From NCBI GenBank assembly GCA_016928115.1, contig JAFGLI010000010.1, positions 1 to 53,360 of the forward strand: a DNA stretch of 53,360 bases. The letters run 5' to 3'. Source of the stretch: Candidatus Woesearchaeota archaeon (GTDB lineage: Archaea; Nanobdellota; Nanobdellia; Woesearchaeales; UBA9642). Positions 17,630 to 25,702 of the stretch are shown one piece after another. The notes under the pieces were generated by a model, which was not told the origin of the DNA, did no database searches, and was given only the letters and a program-made list of their open reading frames with translations. The first letter of the stretch is position 1. The number at the start of each line of letters is the position of its first letter. The position numbers and the translations under genes are program-made.

Positions 17630-18082
17630 TTAATTACTATAATTTATTCTCCTAATCCTGTTCAAGGCATTCACACGTTTTTCAAATCCTTCAGAAGGAG
17701 GTTTATTCATTTGTTTAGAAAAATATTTATTTCCTATAGATTTCAAAAATTCCTCAAAATTTTCACCCAATTCAATCTGAAGAATATTTATAAGACTTTT
17801 ATACATAGTATCTACAATTTGGTCTTTAATTATTTTTTCCTCTATTCCCCCCAAACCGGTTCCACTGTATTCTTCTAACTCCTTATTTATAATTTTTATA
17901 TATTCTAAAAATGTGTCTTTTATTTGTTGAACTTCATAAGATTGTTTCACAAATTGCTTAATATATTTTTTACCATAATTTATGAAAATTTTTTTCTTTT
18001 TATTATTTATTTTCTTTTTTATTAATCTTTTTTCTTTATCCTCAAAAAAGTCCGTCTGTCTACCATATCTATCACAAGTCAT
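17630..18082 (-). CDS. hypothetical lysine-rich helical protein
   Basis: 150 residues from ATG 18082 (MTCDRYGRQT). This is favoured over 18124 because the extra residues are hydrophobic AT-rich translation. The protein is basic and helical with a run KKKINNKKKKIFINYGKK and a C-terminus rich in arginine. No family recognised. It lies between a JAMM protease gene (convergent) and tRNA-Gln. Confidence 0.55.
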   Translation of the reverse strand: MTCDRYGRQTDFFEDKEKRLIKKKINNKKKKIFINYGKKYIKQFVKQSYEVQQIKDTFLEYIKIINKELEEYSGTGLGGIEEKIIKDQIVDTMYKSLINILQIELGENFEEFLKSIGNKYFSKQMNKPPSEGFEKRVNALNRIRRINYSN

Positions 18083-18164
18083 ACTATCACCAAAATTCCT
18101 TATTATATTAATAAATATAATCAATATACTTATAAATTTTTTTATTAGTGGAAATACAAAAAAA

Positions 18165-18237
18165 TAGCCCCGGACAGATTCGAACTGTCGTCGCCAGGTC
18201 CAGAGCCTGAAATGCTTGGCCGCTACACTACGGGGCT
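18165..18237 (-). tRNA. tRNA-Gln (CTG)
   Basis: 73 nt, complete cloverleaf: acceptor AGCCCCG/CGGGGCT, anticodon stem TCAGG/CCTGG with loop CTCTGGA giving CTG, T-arm GACAG-TTCGAAT-CTGTC, discriminator A. No intron and no encoded CCA. Confidence 0.96.
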
Positions 18238-18303
18238 AAAAATTTAATTATATTTCAGGGAAAAAGGGTTATATTTTTAAATCTTACAGTTTTTTCATGG
18301 TTT

Positions 18304-18972
18304 ATGCAAATAGAATTCATTGAATCAAGGAGAAAAGAGCAGTATTCTTTACCTGATGAGTTTATTAAAAAACTGCCGAAAAAGATTGCATTATTCACCA
18401 CAATAACATATATGGACTCTCTGGAAAACATAAAAAAACAATTAGAGAATGATGATAAAGAAGTATTGGTATTAAAGACAAAACACACCAAATACAAGGG
18501 ACAATTGCTGGGATGCAATATTGAATCCTGGAATGGTGAGGATTTTGATGCATTTCTTTATGTTGGAGATGGAATGTTTCATCCAAAAGCATTATTATTA
18601 AAAAATGAAAAAAAGGTTTTTGTGTATAATCCTCTTACAGAAGAAACAAAAACTCTGACTGTAGAAGACACAGATAAATGGAGAAAACAGGAAAAATCTG
18701 CATATTCTGTATTCTTAACATCAAAAAAAATAGGTGTATTGATAACTACAAAATTCGGACAGGCTAATCTAAACAAAGCCAAAATGTTAAAAAAGCAGTT
18801 TCCTGAAAAGAAATTCTATTTTCTATTAGACAACACTTTTGACTATTCTGACATAGAAGACTTTAATTTTATAGAATGTTTTGTCAATACTGCATGCCCA
18901 AGAATAGCTTATGAAGATTTTGAAAAATTTGAAAAACCAGTAATAAATATAAATAATCTGTTAAAAGAATAA
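18304..18972 (+). CDS. Dph2-like protein lacking first domain
   Basis: 222 residues, about two thirds of archaeal Dph2 (about 340). Dph2 is a [4Fe-4S] radical enzyme that starts diphthamide formation on EF-2. Seen here are domains 2 and 3: KIALFTTITYMDSL, KGQLLGCNIE with C71, YVGDGMFHP, FGQANLNKAK, and VNTACPRIAYEDF with C198. The first domain and its cluster cysteine are absent. A TATA box (about 18270-18278) lies directly upstream, so the short start is natural rather than a sequencing loss. The missing domain may be encoded elsewhere. Confidence 0.82.
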   Translation: MQIEFIESRRKEQYSLPDEFIKKLPKKIALFTTITYMDSLENIKKQLENDDKEVLVLKTKHTKYKGQLLGCNIESWNGEDFDAFLYVGDGMFHPKALLLKNEKKVFVYNPLTEETKTLTVEDTDKWRKQEKSAYSVFLTSKKIGVLITTKFGQANLNKAKMLKKQFPEKKFYFLLDNTFDYSDIEDFNFIECFVNTACPRIAYEDFEKFEKPVININNLLKE

Positions 18973-18976
18973 TTAA

Positions 18977-19579
18977 TCACCTTGCAGAATCAGCCTGCCT
19001 TTCTAACTCCATTTTCTTGCTTATTGCAGTTGAATTTGAGTTCATTTCATAAGTATCTATAATTTCCTCAGCCAAAGCCTGCTCTGCTGATTTCTTAGAC
19101 TTAAACCTTCTTTGGTATGAGCCCTGGGCTATCATCCTTAAGACAAAATCTATCCTCCTTTGTGGAGCACATTCAACCGGCTTTGGATATCTTGCACCCC
19201 CATATGTTATTGTTGTAATCTCTTCTCTTGGGGCGCCATTCTCAACTGCCCTCACCAACACTTCAATAGGATTTTTGTTTAATTTTTTTTCTATAATCCC
19301 AAAAGCCTTTTCTACAATATTATATACTGTGGAAGCCTTTCCTGTAACAACACCGCTGCTAATCTTATGTTTCTTTCCCCTATGCCCCGGAACCATTAAT
19401 TTATTGATTAATCTCTCAACTATAGAAATATGTGATTTATGAAACCTGTTTCCTGAGTAAGTGCCTCCTGTTTTAGGCACAATAACAGGCACTAAGCTTA
19501 TATATTTTTTCAGACCCGGATCTTTCACATCTATTGCTGAAACATCCCATCTGCCCATTATTTTTGCCTTATTCTCCAT
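18977..19579 (-). CDS. rps7: ribosomal protein uS7
   Basis: 200 residues, archaeal length. RRIDFVLRMIAQGSYQRRF and SAEQALAEEIIDTY are characteristic of uS7, which nucleates the 30S head on 16S rRNA. It stands alone here: rps12 and EF genes, usual neighbours in archaea, are not in view. It ends 4 nt from the convergent Dph2-like gene. Confidence 0.96.
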   Translation of the reverse strand: MENKAKIMGRWDVSAIDVKDPGLKKYISLVPVIVPKTGGTYSGNRFHKSHISIVERLINKLMVPGHRGKKHKISSGVVTGKASTVYNIVEKAFGIIEKKLNKNPIEVLVRAVENGAPREEITTITYGGARYPKPVECAPQRRIDFVLRMIAQGSYQRRFKSKKSAEQALAEEIIDTYEMNSNSTAISKKMELERQADSAR

Positions 19580-19676
19580 TATTCTGAAAGAAATAACGGG
19601 CTATTTATAAATATTACTGTTAACTCTTTAACAAAAGATACAAATATTTTTAAATACTTTATTTTTCTAGAAATAC

Positions 19677-20069
19677 ATGGAGAAAAAACAGATAATACTT
19701 GACACTAATTTTTTACTGATACCCGAGCAGTTTAATGTGGATATTTTTAAAGAAATAGACAGGATAATAAATTATCCTTATGGATTATATATTGTCGAAG
19801 GCACAGAAAAGGAACTGGAAAAGATAAAAAAGGAGGGAAACCAGAAAGACAAAAGGGCTGTGAATATTGCATTAAAACTAATAGAACAGAAAAACTTAAA
19901 AACCCATCCTGATTCCGATAAGAAAACAGAGGATTCTGTTGATGATTTAATAGTGGAGAAAGCAAGGGATTATGTGGCAACCCAGGACAAAGAGCTGAAA
20001 AAAAGGCTGAAAAAGAAAAAAATAAGGATTATAACCTTAAAACAGAAAAAATATTTAAATATTGAATAA
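19677..20069 (+). CDS. PIN-domain protein, Fcf1/Utp24-like
   Basis: 130 residues. PIN nuclease acidic residues appear in ILDTNFLL (D9), the EGTEKELEKI helix, DSVDDLIVEKA and ATQDKELKKRL. Archaeal Fcf1-like PIN proteins sit just upstream of rpo7, as here, and are thought to act in rRNA processing. First gene of the fcf1-rpo7-CBS-spt4-rps24e-rps27ae operon. Confidence 0.88.
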   Translation: MEKKQIILDTNFLLIPEQFNVDIFKEIDRIINYPYGLYIVEGTEKELEKIKKEGNQKDKRAVNIALKLIEQKNLKTHPDSDKKTEDSVDDLIVEKARDYVATQDKELKKRLKKKKIRIITLKQKKYLNIE

Positions 20070-20084
20070 ATATGGATGAATAAA

Positions 20085-20660
20085 ATGTTTTACAAAATAA
20101 AAATAAAGGACCATGTAAGGATTCCGCCGCATTATTTCGGAGAAAATCTTAATGAAGCTGTAATAAAAGAAGCCAAAAATAAGTTCTCTGGACATATATC
20201 TAATGAACTTGGTTTAGTTATAGACGTATGTGATGTTGAGGATGTTGGAAAAGGAGTCATAATCCCTGGAGACGGAGGGTCATTTTACAAAACAACCCTG
20301 AAATTGCTGACATTCAAACCTGAAATGCAGGAAGTTGTTATGGGAACAATAAAAGATATAACTGATTTTGGCGCTTTTATTAATATAGGCCCTATAGACG
20401 GGATGATTCATATAAGCCAGACAATGGATGATTATGTATCATTTACCAAGGATAATGTACTGCAGGGAAAAGAAAAAAAAAGAACCCTGAAGATGGGAGA
20501 TAAATGCAGAGCAAAAATAATTACTATTTCATATAAGGACATAACCAATCCAAAAATAGGACTGACAATGAGGCAAAAAGGGTTGGGAAAAGAAGAATGG
20601 AGTGAAGAGAAAAAAGAGAATACAAAAGAATCTGATAATAAAAAGAAGGAAAAAAAATAA
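20085..20660 (+). CDS. rpo7: RNA polymerase subunit Rpo7 (RpoE')
   Basis: 191 residues. N-terminal tip domain MFYKIKIKDHVRIPPHYF and S1 domain VVMGTIKDITDFGAFINIGPIDGMIHISQ are typical; with Rpo4 it forms the RNAP stalk. ATG 20085 fits the family N-terminus better than ATG 20076. The last 25 residues are a lysine/glutamate tail not usual for the family. Lies 15 nt after the PIN gene. Confidence 0.95.
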   Translation: MFYKIKIKDHVRIPPHYFGENLNEAVIKEAKNKFSGHISNELGLVIDVCDVEDVGKGVIIPGDGGSFYKTTLKLLTFKPEMQEVVMGTIKDITDFGAFINIGPIDGMIHISQTMDDYVSFTKDNVLQGKEKKRTLKMGDKCRAKIITISYKDITNPKIGLTMRQKGLGKEEWSEEKKENTKESDNKKKEKK

Positions 20661-20673
20661 GGAGGGGGTTAAA

Positions 20674-21051
20674 ATAATAAAAATAGAAGAATGGATGTCA
20701 ACTGATGTGAAAACAATCGGGCCTGAAGAAACCGTAAGCAAAGCAAGCCAGATTATGGCAGAAAATGATATTGGCTGCCTGCCTGTTGTGGAAAATGAAA
20801 AAATAATGGGCATTGTTACTGAAAGAGATATGGTTAAAAAAATTATTGCCCATCACAAAAATCCTGAAGAAATTAAGGTTAAAGAAATAATGAGCAAAAA
20901 CCCAAAAACAATAGACATCAACACAACTTTTTTGGAAGTAAGCAAAATGATGACTGAAAATGTCTTCAGAAGAACAATAATCACAAAACAAGGAAAAATT
21001 GAAGGTATAATAACCTCGAAAGACATTGTAAGAATGCTGGCAACAGAATAA
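20674..21051 (+). CDS. two-CBS-domain protein, apparent ATA start
   Basis: 125 residues from ATA 20674. Two CBS repeats: EEWMSTDVKTIGPEETVSKA with GCLPVVENEKIMGIVTERD, then VKEIMSKNPKTIDINTT with VFRRTIITKQGKIEGIITSKD. These bind adenosyl ligands. A strong GGAGGGGG (20661-20668) precedes ATA 20674 and ATA 20677. No ATG, GTG or TTG lies between it and the CBS fold; ATG 20695 would remove the first strand, and ATG 20602 would read 23 lysine-rich residues out of frame with rpo7. It is an unusual insertion between rpo7 and spt4. Confidence 0.85.
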   Translation: MIKIEEWMSTDVKTIGPEETVSKASQIMAENDIGCLPVVENEKIMGIVTERDMVKKIIAHHKNPEEIKVKEIMSKNPKTIDINTTFLEVSKMMTENVFRRTIITKQGKIEGIITSKDIVRMLATE

Positions 21052-21065
21052 TAATAGGTGTAAAA

Positions 21066-21254
21066 ATGGTAAAGAAGAAAGCATGCAAAAAATGCAAGAT
21101 ATTCGTAAGCGGGGAATTATGCCCGATATGCAAGAAAAACTCATTCACAACAAGCTGGAAAGGCAGAATCCACATAGTAGACTCAGAAAAATCAAAGATA
21201 GCCAAACAAATAGGAATAGACAAAAGCGGCGAATATGCTATAAAAGTGAGGTAA
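21066..21254 (+). CDS. spt4: transcription elongation factor Spt4 (RpoE'')
   Basis: 62 residues, one zinc ribbon with CKKC and CPIC, then FTTSWKGRIHIVD and IGIDKSGEYAIKVR, matching archaeal Spt4. It pairs with Spt5 (47212-47757) on the RNAP clamp. GGTG ribosome site 7 nt upstream of ATG; 3 nt before rps24e. Confidence 0.95.
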   Translation: MVKKKACKKCKIFVSGELCPICKKNSFTTSWKGRIHIVDSEKSKIAKQIGIDKSGEYAIKVR

Positions 21255-21257
21255 AAT

Positions 21258-21698
21258 ATGAATATAGATATTAAGGAGAAGAACAAAAAACCATTGATGC
21301 AGAGGGAAGAATTCATAGGCAAAATCAGTTTTAAAGGACCAATGCCCTCAAGAACGGAACTAAAAAAAGAAATAGCCAAAAAGCTGAATAAGAAAGAAGA
21401 GCTTATTATTATAAGAAAAATCAATCCTTTTTACGGCAAGGAATCAGCAGATGTTTATGGTTTTGTATATAACAATAAAAAAGCATTGGAAGAGCTGGAA
21501 GAAGATTATATGAAAAAAAGGAACTCTGAGAAAAAAGAAGCAGAAGAAGGCTCTGAACAGAAAAAGCCTGAGGAAGAAAAACAACCAAAGAAGGCTGAAG
21601 AAAAACCTAATAAAGAAAAAGAATTTAAGGAAGAGCCAAAACCGGATGAGAAAGACAATGAACCTAAAGAAGAAACAGTAGAAAATAAGGATGAATAA
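21258..21698 (+). CDS. rps24e: ribosomal protein eS24 with charged tail
   Basis: 146 residues. The first 95 or so are the eS24 fold (LMQREEFIGKISFKGPMPSR, NPFYGKESADVYGFVYNN). The remaining 50 are a low-complexity Lys/Glu/Pro tail (KPEEEKQPKKAEEKP) absent from most homologues. Located between spt4 and a small unknown gene before rps27ae. Confidence 0.94.
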   Translation: MNIDIKEKNKKPLMQREEFIGKISFKGPMPSRTELKKEIAKKLNKKEELIIIRKINPFYGKESADVYGFVYNNKKALEELEEDYMKKRNSEKKEAEEGSEQKKPEEEKQPKKAEEKPNKEKEFKEEPKPDEKDNEPKEETVENKDE

Positions 21699-21700
21699 AA

Positions 21701-21997
21701 ATGATTACGGGAATAAAAAACAAAATATATGAAGGTATGGCTTCAACATTGGCCGCACTTACATTTGGAATGTTAAAGTCAAACCCAAATTGCACTGGCG
21801 AGTTTGTAGGTTATAATCTCTTCCCAGAAACTTATGATGTCGAGAAAGAGAAAAACGTTTATTGTATTGCTATCCATAGATATGGTGCTGGTGGTTTTAA
21901 TATATGTAACGAAAATCCAATAACCACAGTAAGTAAAGCTTGGGAAATATATAAAAAAGAAGAAAGAGAAAATAAAAGAAGATCGGAAACAATATAA
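21701..21997 (+). CDS. hypothetical protein inserted in ribosomal operon
   Basis: 98 residues, unrecognised. Residues include GMASTLAALTFGMLKS, then NPNCTGEFVGYNLFPE and VYCIAIHRYGAGGFNICNEN, with three cysteines. It begins 2 nt after rps24e and is followed by rps27ae, which normally follows rps24e directly in archaea. Confidence 0.65.
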   Translation: MITGIKNKIYEGMASTLAALTFGMLKSNPNCTGEFVGYNLFPETYDVEKEKNVYCIAIHRYGAGGFNICNENPITTVSKAWEIYKKEERENKRRSETI

Positions 21998-22035
21998 AAA
22001 ATCAGTATTTTACATAAAATAAATGAATAATAAAA

Positions 22036-22218
22036 ATGGCTGAAGAAAAACAAAAACCAAAGAAAAAAGGAAAAGTATACAAGATGAGCAATGTTTATGA
22101 TATAGATGGAAACAGCATAAAAACAAAGAATAAAAAATGTCCTAAATGCAAGGTATTCATGGCAAACCACAATGACAGGTGGACCTGCGGCAAATGCGGC
22201 TATACTGAAATGAAATAA
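22036..22218 (+). CDS. rps27ae: ribosomal protein eS31 (S27ae)
   Basis: 60 residues, zinc ribbon CPKC...CGKCGY with the typical [18 protein letters not shown]-terminus. There is no ubiquitin fusion, as in other archaea. It ends the operon. Confidence 0.94.
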   Translation: MAEEKQKPKKKGKVYKMSNVYDIDGNSIKTKNKKCPKCKVFMANHNDRWTCGKCGYTEMK

Positions 22219-22326
22219 TTCTTATGATTAATCCATAAAATCCTTCTAAAACCAAAACACTTAAAAAACAATAGCTTTTCAAGATAGAAAACGGGTTGTG
22301 ATGCTTGTTTTTAATAAGGTGATAAT

Positions 22327-22761
22327 ATGGCAAAAAAAGCAAAAAAAGGCGATATTGTAAATATAGAATATGAAGGAAGCCTGGAAGACGGCACAGTATT
22401 TGACTCAACAGAAAAACATGGAAAACCTCTGGAGTTTGAAATAGGGTCTAAAAAAGTAATAAAAGGTTTTGAAGAAGCTGTTATGGATATGGAGAAAGGT
22501 GAAGAGAAGAAAATAACACTGAAACCAGAAGAAGCCTACGGCAATCCAAATCCTGATTTGATAAAAGAAATCCCAAGGGAAAAACTGCCCAAAGAGCAGG
22601 AGCCAAAAAAAGGCATGATTCTGGGGATGATGCTGCCTAACGGACATCAGATACCTGCAAGAATAACAAAAGTTGAAGAAGATAAAGTTACTATAGATCT
22701 AAATCATCCGCTGGCAGGAAAAACATTAAACTTCGATATTAAATTAGTGGATTTTTCTTAA
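22327..22761 (+). CDS. FKBP-type peptidyl-prolyl isomerase, short type
   Basis: 144 residues. FKBP core: DIVNIEYEGSLEDGTVFDST, GKPLEFEIGSKKVIKGFEEAV and EAYG, with an insert-in-flap domain (about 85-125), then DLNHPLAGKTLNFDIKL. SlyD-like folding catalyst and chaperone. GGTGAT ribosome site. A second, longer FKBP is at 45036. Confidence 0.94.
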   Translation: MAKKAKKGDIVNIEYEGSLEDGTVFDSTEKHGKPLEFEIGSKKVIKGFEEAVMDMEKGEEKKITLKPEEAYGNPNPDLIKEIPREKLPKEQEPKKGMILGMMLPNGHQIPARITKVEEDKVTIDLNHPLAGKTLNFDIKLVDFS

Positions 22762-22765
22762 TATT

Positions 22766-24064
22766 TTATTTTTTATTGTTTTTTATTTTATTTTTTACAG
22801 AAAGCTCCATCATTTCTTTTAATTTTTTATTTAAGCGGGAAGAAGAAAAGTTAGCCTTTGCAATCTTATAATTTTTTTCCACCATCTTTTTCCGTTTATC
22901 CTCAAAAGACAAAACCTCAAAAGCCTCTTTTATGGTCTCATTGGAAATATCACCATCTATAGTTATAAAATCAAATCCCAGGGGAAGAAAATCCTTTTTC
23001 AGCACTTCATATTTATTGACAAACAGGGGTTTTTTATAAGCACATGCCTCAACAACAGGATTCCCGAACCCTTCCAGCAAAGAGGGAAAAGTAACCATAT
23101 CAGCATGAATATATGCATCACCTATAGAATATATCTTCTCACCCTCAACCATATGCCTCTGGTACATTATCTTATTATCCATAAGGAAAAGTGTAATGTT
23201 CAAATCCTTTGCCATCTGTTTTATTTTCCTGAAATAAGATGCCCTTTTATAAACAGGAGGGCCTGTAATCCCGAGGACAATATCCTTTCCTATTCTTTCC
23301 CTCAGAAAATATATTAGCTTAAGAGAGTTTTCTATGCCTTTTCTTTTCATTAATCTTGTTGGCTGCAGAAAAAAAAGCTGGTCTTTTTTTAGGCCTATAT
23401 TCTGCCTGAAATCTTTGTTGTAATCATCAATTTTCTGTATGTTCCTGAAATCAACCACATTAGGCATATAAACACTGTCAAATCCCCTTTTTTTAAGGCT
23501 TTGTGTTATTGCTGAATTTATGCCAACATGAACTATGTTTGGTAATTTGGGAGGGAAGCACCTTTCCATGATATCTGGAATGTTGTTTTGTCTTCTGCTG
23601 AAATATTTTCTGTACCAGAAAGGGTCATGATGCCTTATCAGGCAGCTCAGTTTCAACTCATCTATAACATCTGTAACTGCCCATGCAAACTGTAAATTCA
23701 GGGGCAATGAAAGAACATTCTCAACAATAAGGGTGGATATATTATTCTCTTTGATGAATTTTTTTATCTCTTTTTTTATAGGCTGGGCCATTCCAATTAT
23801 CTCTTTTTTCAGCCTTTTTTTCTCCTCGTTAGTAAGCTTATGAACAAATGACTCCCTTTTTAGCCTCCTTACAGAAGGGTCCTTGAAAAAAAGTCTTTCA
23901 TCCAGAAGATAAGGCTCTTCAACCCCGCCCCCTATTTTGCCTGTGATATAATGAATATTATAATCCAGCTTTTTCAGCACATTTGCCCATTTTTTTATCT
24001 CAAATGATACTCCGTCAATGCACTCTATTGTGCTGTGGATTATGGCAACATTCTTATTAGTCAT
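22766..24064 (-). CDS. GT4-type glycosyltransferase
   Basis: 432 residues, GT-B fold. The N-terminal acceptor domain is NKNVAIIHSTIECIDGVSFEI. The donor domain has FLQPTRLMKRKGIENSL and the E-x7-E motif in EGFGNPVVEACAYKKPL. Cytosolic, probably adding a hexose to a lipid or surface glycan. Lone gene; converges on FKBP with 4 nt between stops. Confidence 0.88.
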   Translation of the reverse strand: MTNKNVAIIHSTIECIDGVSFEIKKWANVLKKLDYNIHYITGKIGGGVEEPYLLDERLFFKDPSVRRLKRESFVHKLTNEEKKRLKKEIIGMAQPIKKEIKKFIKENNISTLIVENVLSLPLNLQFAWAVTDVIDELKLSCLIRHHDPFWYRKYFSRRQNNIPDIMERCFPPKLPNIVHVGINSAITQSLKKRGFDSVYMPNVVDFRNIQKIDDYNKDFRQNIGLKKDQLFFLQPTRLMKRKGIENSLKLIYFLRERIGKDIVLGITGPPVYKRASYFRKIKQMAKDLNITLFLMDNKIMYQRHMVEGEKIYSIGDAYIHADMVTFPSLLEGFGNPVVEACAYKKPLFVNKYEVLKKDFLPLGFDFITIDGDISNETIKEAFEVLSFEDKRKKMVEKNYKIAKANFSSSRLNKKLKEMMELSVKNKIKNNKK

Positions 24065-24113
24065 TTTATCTCAACCGGATTTTTGTATTAAATTTACATT
24101 GAAATCTATAAAT

Positions 24114-24139
24114 AAAAAAATCTCCCCGAAAAGGGGAGA
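24114..24139 (-). terminator. intrinsic-type terminator
   Basis: Perfect 7-bp stem TCTCCCC/GGGGAGA (24121-24127 and 24133-24139) followed on the minus strand by seven T (24120-24114). It would end ftsZ1 or the candidate sRNA A, and shields the glycosyltransferase gene 50 nt downstream. Confidence 0.8.
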
Positions 24140-24215
24140 CAAGCTCTCACTGTTTTGTTGTTGGGGGTATTTGAAAGTGAGAGCTAGAACAAAGCCCTTG
24201 CGAAGCATGATAAAT
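24114..24215 (-). ncRNA. candidate sRNA A: hairpin with C-rich loop plus terminator
   Basis: On the minus strand arms at 24176-24185 and 24142-24151 (AGCTCTCACT/AGTGAGAGCT, 10 perfect pairs) enclose a 24-nt loop containing ATACCCCCAACAACA. A second hairpin (24121-24139) and seven T follow. A TATA-like stretch near 24236-24250 would start the RNA near 24215; otherwise it is the 3' UTR of ftsZ1. The loop could pair with G-rich ribosome sites (inference). Confidence 0.45.
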
Positions 24216-24285
24216 GATTTTTGTTAATTGACTGATTATATTAATATAAAATAAAAAAATAAAAAAGGAAATAAAAAGGTAAAAA

Positions 24286-25371
24286 TTACCTCATTATTTC
24301 TATTCCCAGTTCTTCGGAAATCTGCTGTCTTGCTTCTTCCTTCTGCCCTGCAGTCTGCTTGCCCAATATCCATGGGGACTTGACTCCTGTGATTATAGTC
24401 ATAACTGTAACTTTTCCTTTCATATCCTCGCTTACTCTTGCGCCCCATATGACATTTGCGTCTTCATCCATACTGTCTGTTACTAACTCTCCTACTTTGC
24501 TTATTTCATCCAGAGTCATATCATTTCCGCCTGCTATATGTATTATTGCACCTGTTGCTCCCTCATAGCTTATATCCAGCAAAGGGTTGCTCAAAGCGCC
24601 TTTTACTGCCTCCTCAACCCTGTTATCTGTGTCAGAAGCACCTACTCCAATAGCAGCAACTCCGCCGTTGGTCATGATTGCCTTGACATCAGCATAATCC
24701 AGGTTCACCAAGGATGGTACTGCAATGGTCTCAACTATGCCTTTTATCATAGTGGCAACAAGCTCATTTGCAACAGCAAATGCCTGCTGTACCGGCAGGT
24801 TTCCTGCAATCTGCACCAATCTGTTGTTGTCTATAACAATTACAGTGTCTGAAACCTGTCTCAGCTGCTGCAATCCAAATTCTGCCTTATCAACTCTTGC
24901 CCTTTCAATTTTAAAAGGCATTGTAACTGTGCCAATAACAATTGCTCCTGTTTCCTTGGCTGTCTTTGCAACAACTGGTGCTCCTCCTGTTCCTGTTCCT
25001 CCGCCCATTCCTGCACATACAAAAACCATATCTGAATCCTTCAGTACATTTTTCACTTCCTGAATAGACTCATTTGTAGCCTCAGCCCCTCTTTCCGGGA
25101 AACCTCCACAACCTAATCCTTTTGTGGTATCCTTTCCTATCAAAAACTTCCTGTCAGACTCAATCATATTAAGATGCTGCTGGTCTGTGTTGCATGCTAT
25201 TATTGTAGCCCCTTTAATCCCTTTCTTATACAGCCAGTTTACCATATTATTTCCGGCACCGCCTACGCCGATTACTTTTATGTTTGCCTGACCAATCTCT
25301 ATCCCTTCAAACTGGCTCATCTCTGTGTTGTCGACAGCTTCCTCCACAATAAAATCCATTGTTTTTGTCAT
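24286..25371 (-). CDS. ftsZ1: cell division protein FtsZ, paralogue 1
   Basis: 361 residues. Tubulin/FtsZ signature GGGTGTG in [16 protein letters not shown]1 loop [13 protein letters not shown]7-region [13 protein letters not shown] and the C-terminal GTPase-activating fold. It polymerises with GTP into the division ring. ATG 25371 follows GAGGGATATAAA; ATG 25458 would add 29 lysine-rich residues. A second paralogue is at 45830, as in most FtsZ-using archaea. Confidence 0.96.
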   Translation of the reverse strand: MTKTMDFIVEEAVDNTEMSQFEGIEIGQANIKVIGVGGAGNNMVNWLYKKGIKGATIIACNTDQQHLNMIESDRKFLIGKDTTKGLGCGGFPERGAEATNESIQEVKNVLKDSDMVFVCAGMGGGTGTGGAPVVAKTAKETGAIVIGTVTMPFKIERARVDKAEFGLQQLRQVSDTVIVIDNNRLVQIAGNLPVQQAFAVANELVATMIKGIVETIAVPSLVNLDYADVKAIMTNGGVAAIGVGASDTDNRVEEAVKGALSNPLLDISYEGATGAIIHIAGGNDMTLDEISKVGELVTDSMDEDANVIWGARVSEDMKGKVTVMTIITGVKSPWILGKQTAGQKEEARQQISEELGIEIMR

Positions 25372-25468
25372 TTTATATCCCTCGCCCTTTCTTTTTTCTT
25401 TTTCTATTTTTCTATATTTTTTCGATTTTATTTTTATATTCTTGTCGTCAGAAAACATATTTAAAAAA

Positions 25469-25534
25469 ACATATATATTGTAATATATGTTTCTGAAAAC
25501 AATAATATTTATAAGTATGTTTAGACATACTTAT
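25469..25534 (-). promoter_or_regulatory. palindromes in ftsZ1 upstream region
   Basis: Two perfect inverted repeats: ACATATAT/ATATATGT (25469-25476, 25483-25490) and ATAAGTATGT/ACATACTTAT (25511-25520, 25525-25534, loop TTAG). They lie 100-165 nt before the ftsZ1 start, near the likely TATA box. Probable regulator sites (inference). Confidence 0.45.
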
Positions 25535-25550
25535 TCCTAGAAGAAGTAAA

Positions 25551-25618
25551 TTATTTCGCCAAAAATATTATTTTACCAAAAATGATTTCTTTTTAAGATA
25601 TAAAACTTTCGCCAAAAA
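25551..25618 (-). repeat. CCAAAAA direct repeats upstream of ftsZ1
   Basis: TTATTTCGCCAAAAAT (25551-25566) and TTATTTTACCAAAAAT (25568-25583) are tandem 16-mers differing at two bases. TTTCGCCAAAAA recurs at 25607-25618 and an inverted TTTTTGG near 25659-25665. They fill the gap between the HTH gene and ftsZ1 and could be an operator array. Confidence 0.45.
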
Positions 25619-25702
25619 GTTTTAAGTATTAATATTAATTATTAAACTAGTATTTAAAGTTTTTGGTTTTCTAAAATATAAATTTAAAAAGAACTTTCGG
25701 CG

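Noticed and set aside
25372-25458. 29-residue N-terminal extension of FtsZ1
   Set aside because: Lysine-rich AT-derived sequence; ATG 25371 has the ribosome-site-like GAGGGAT.
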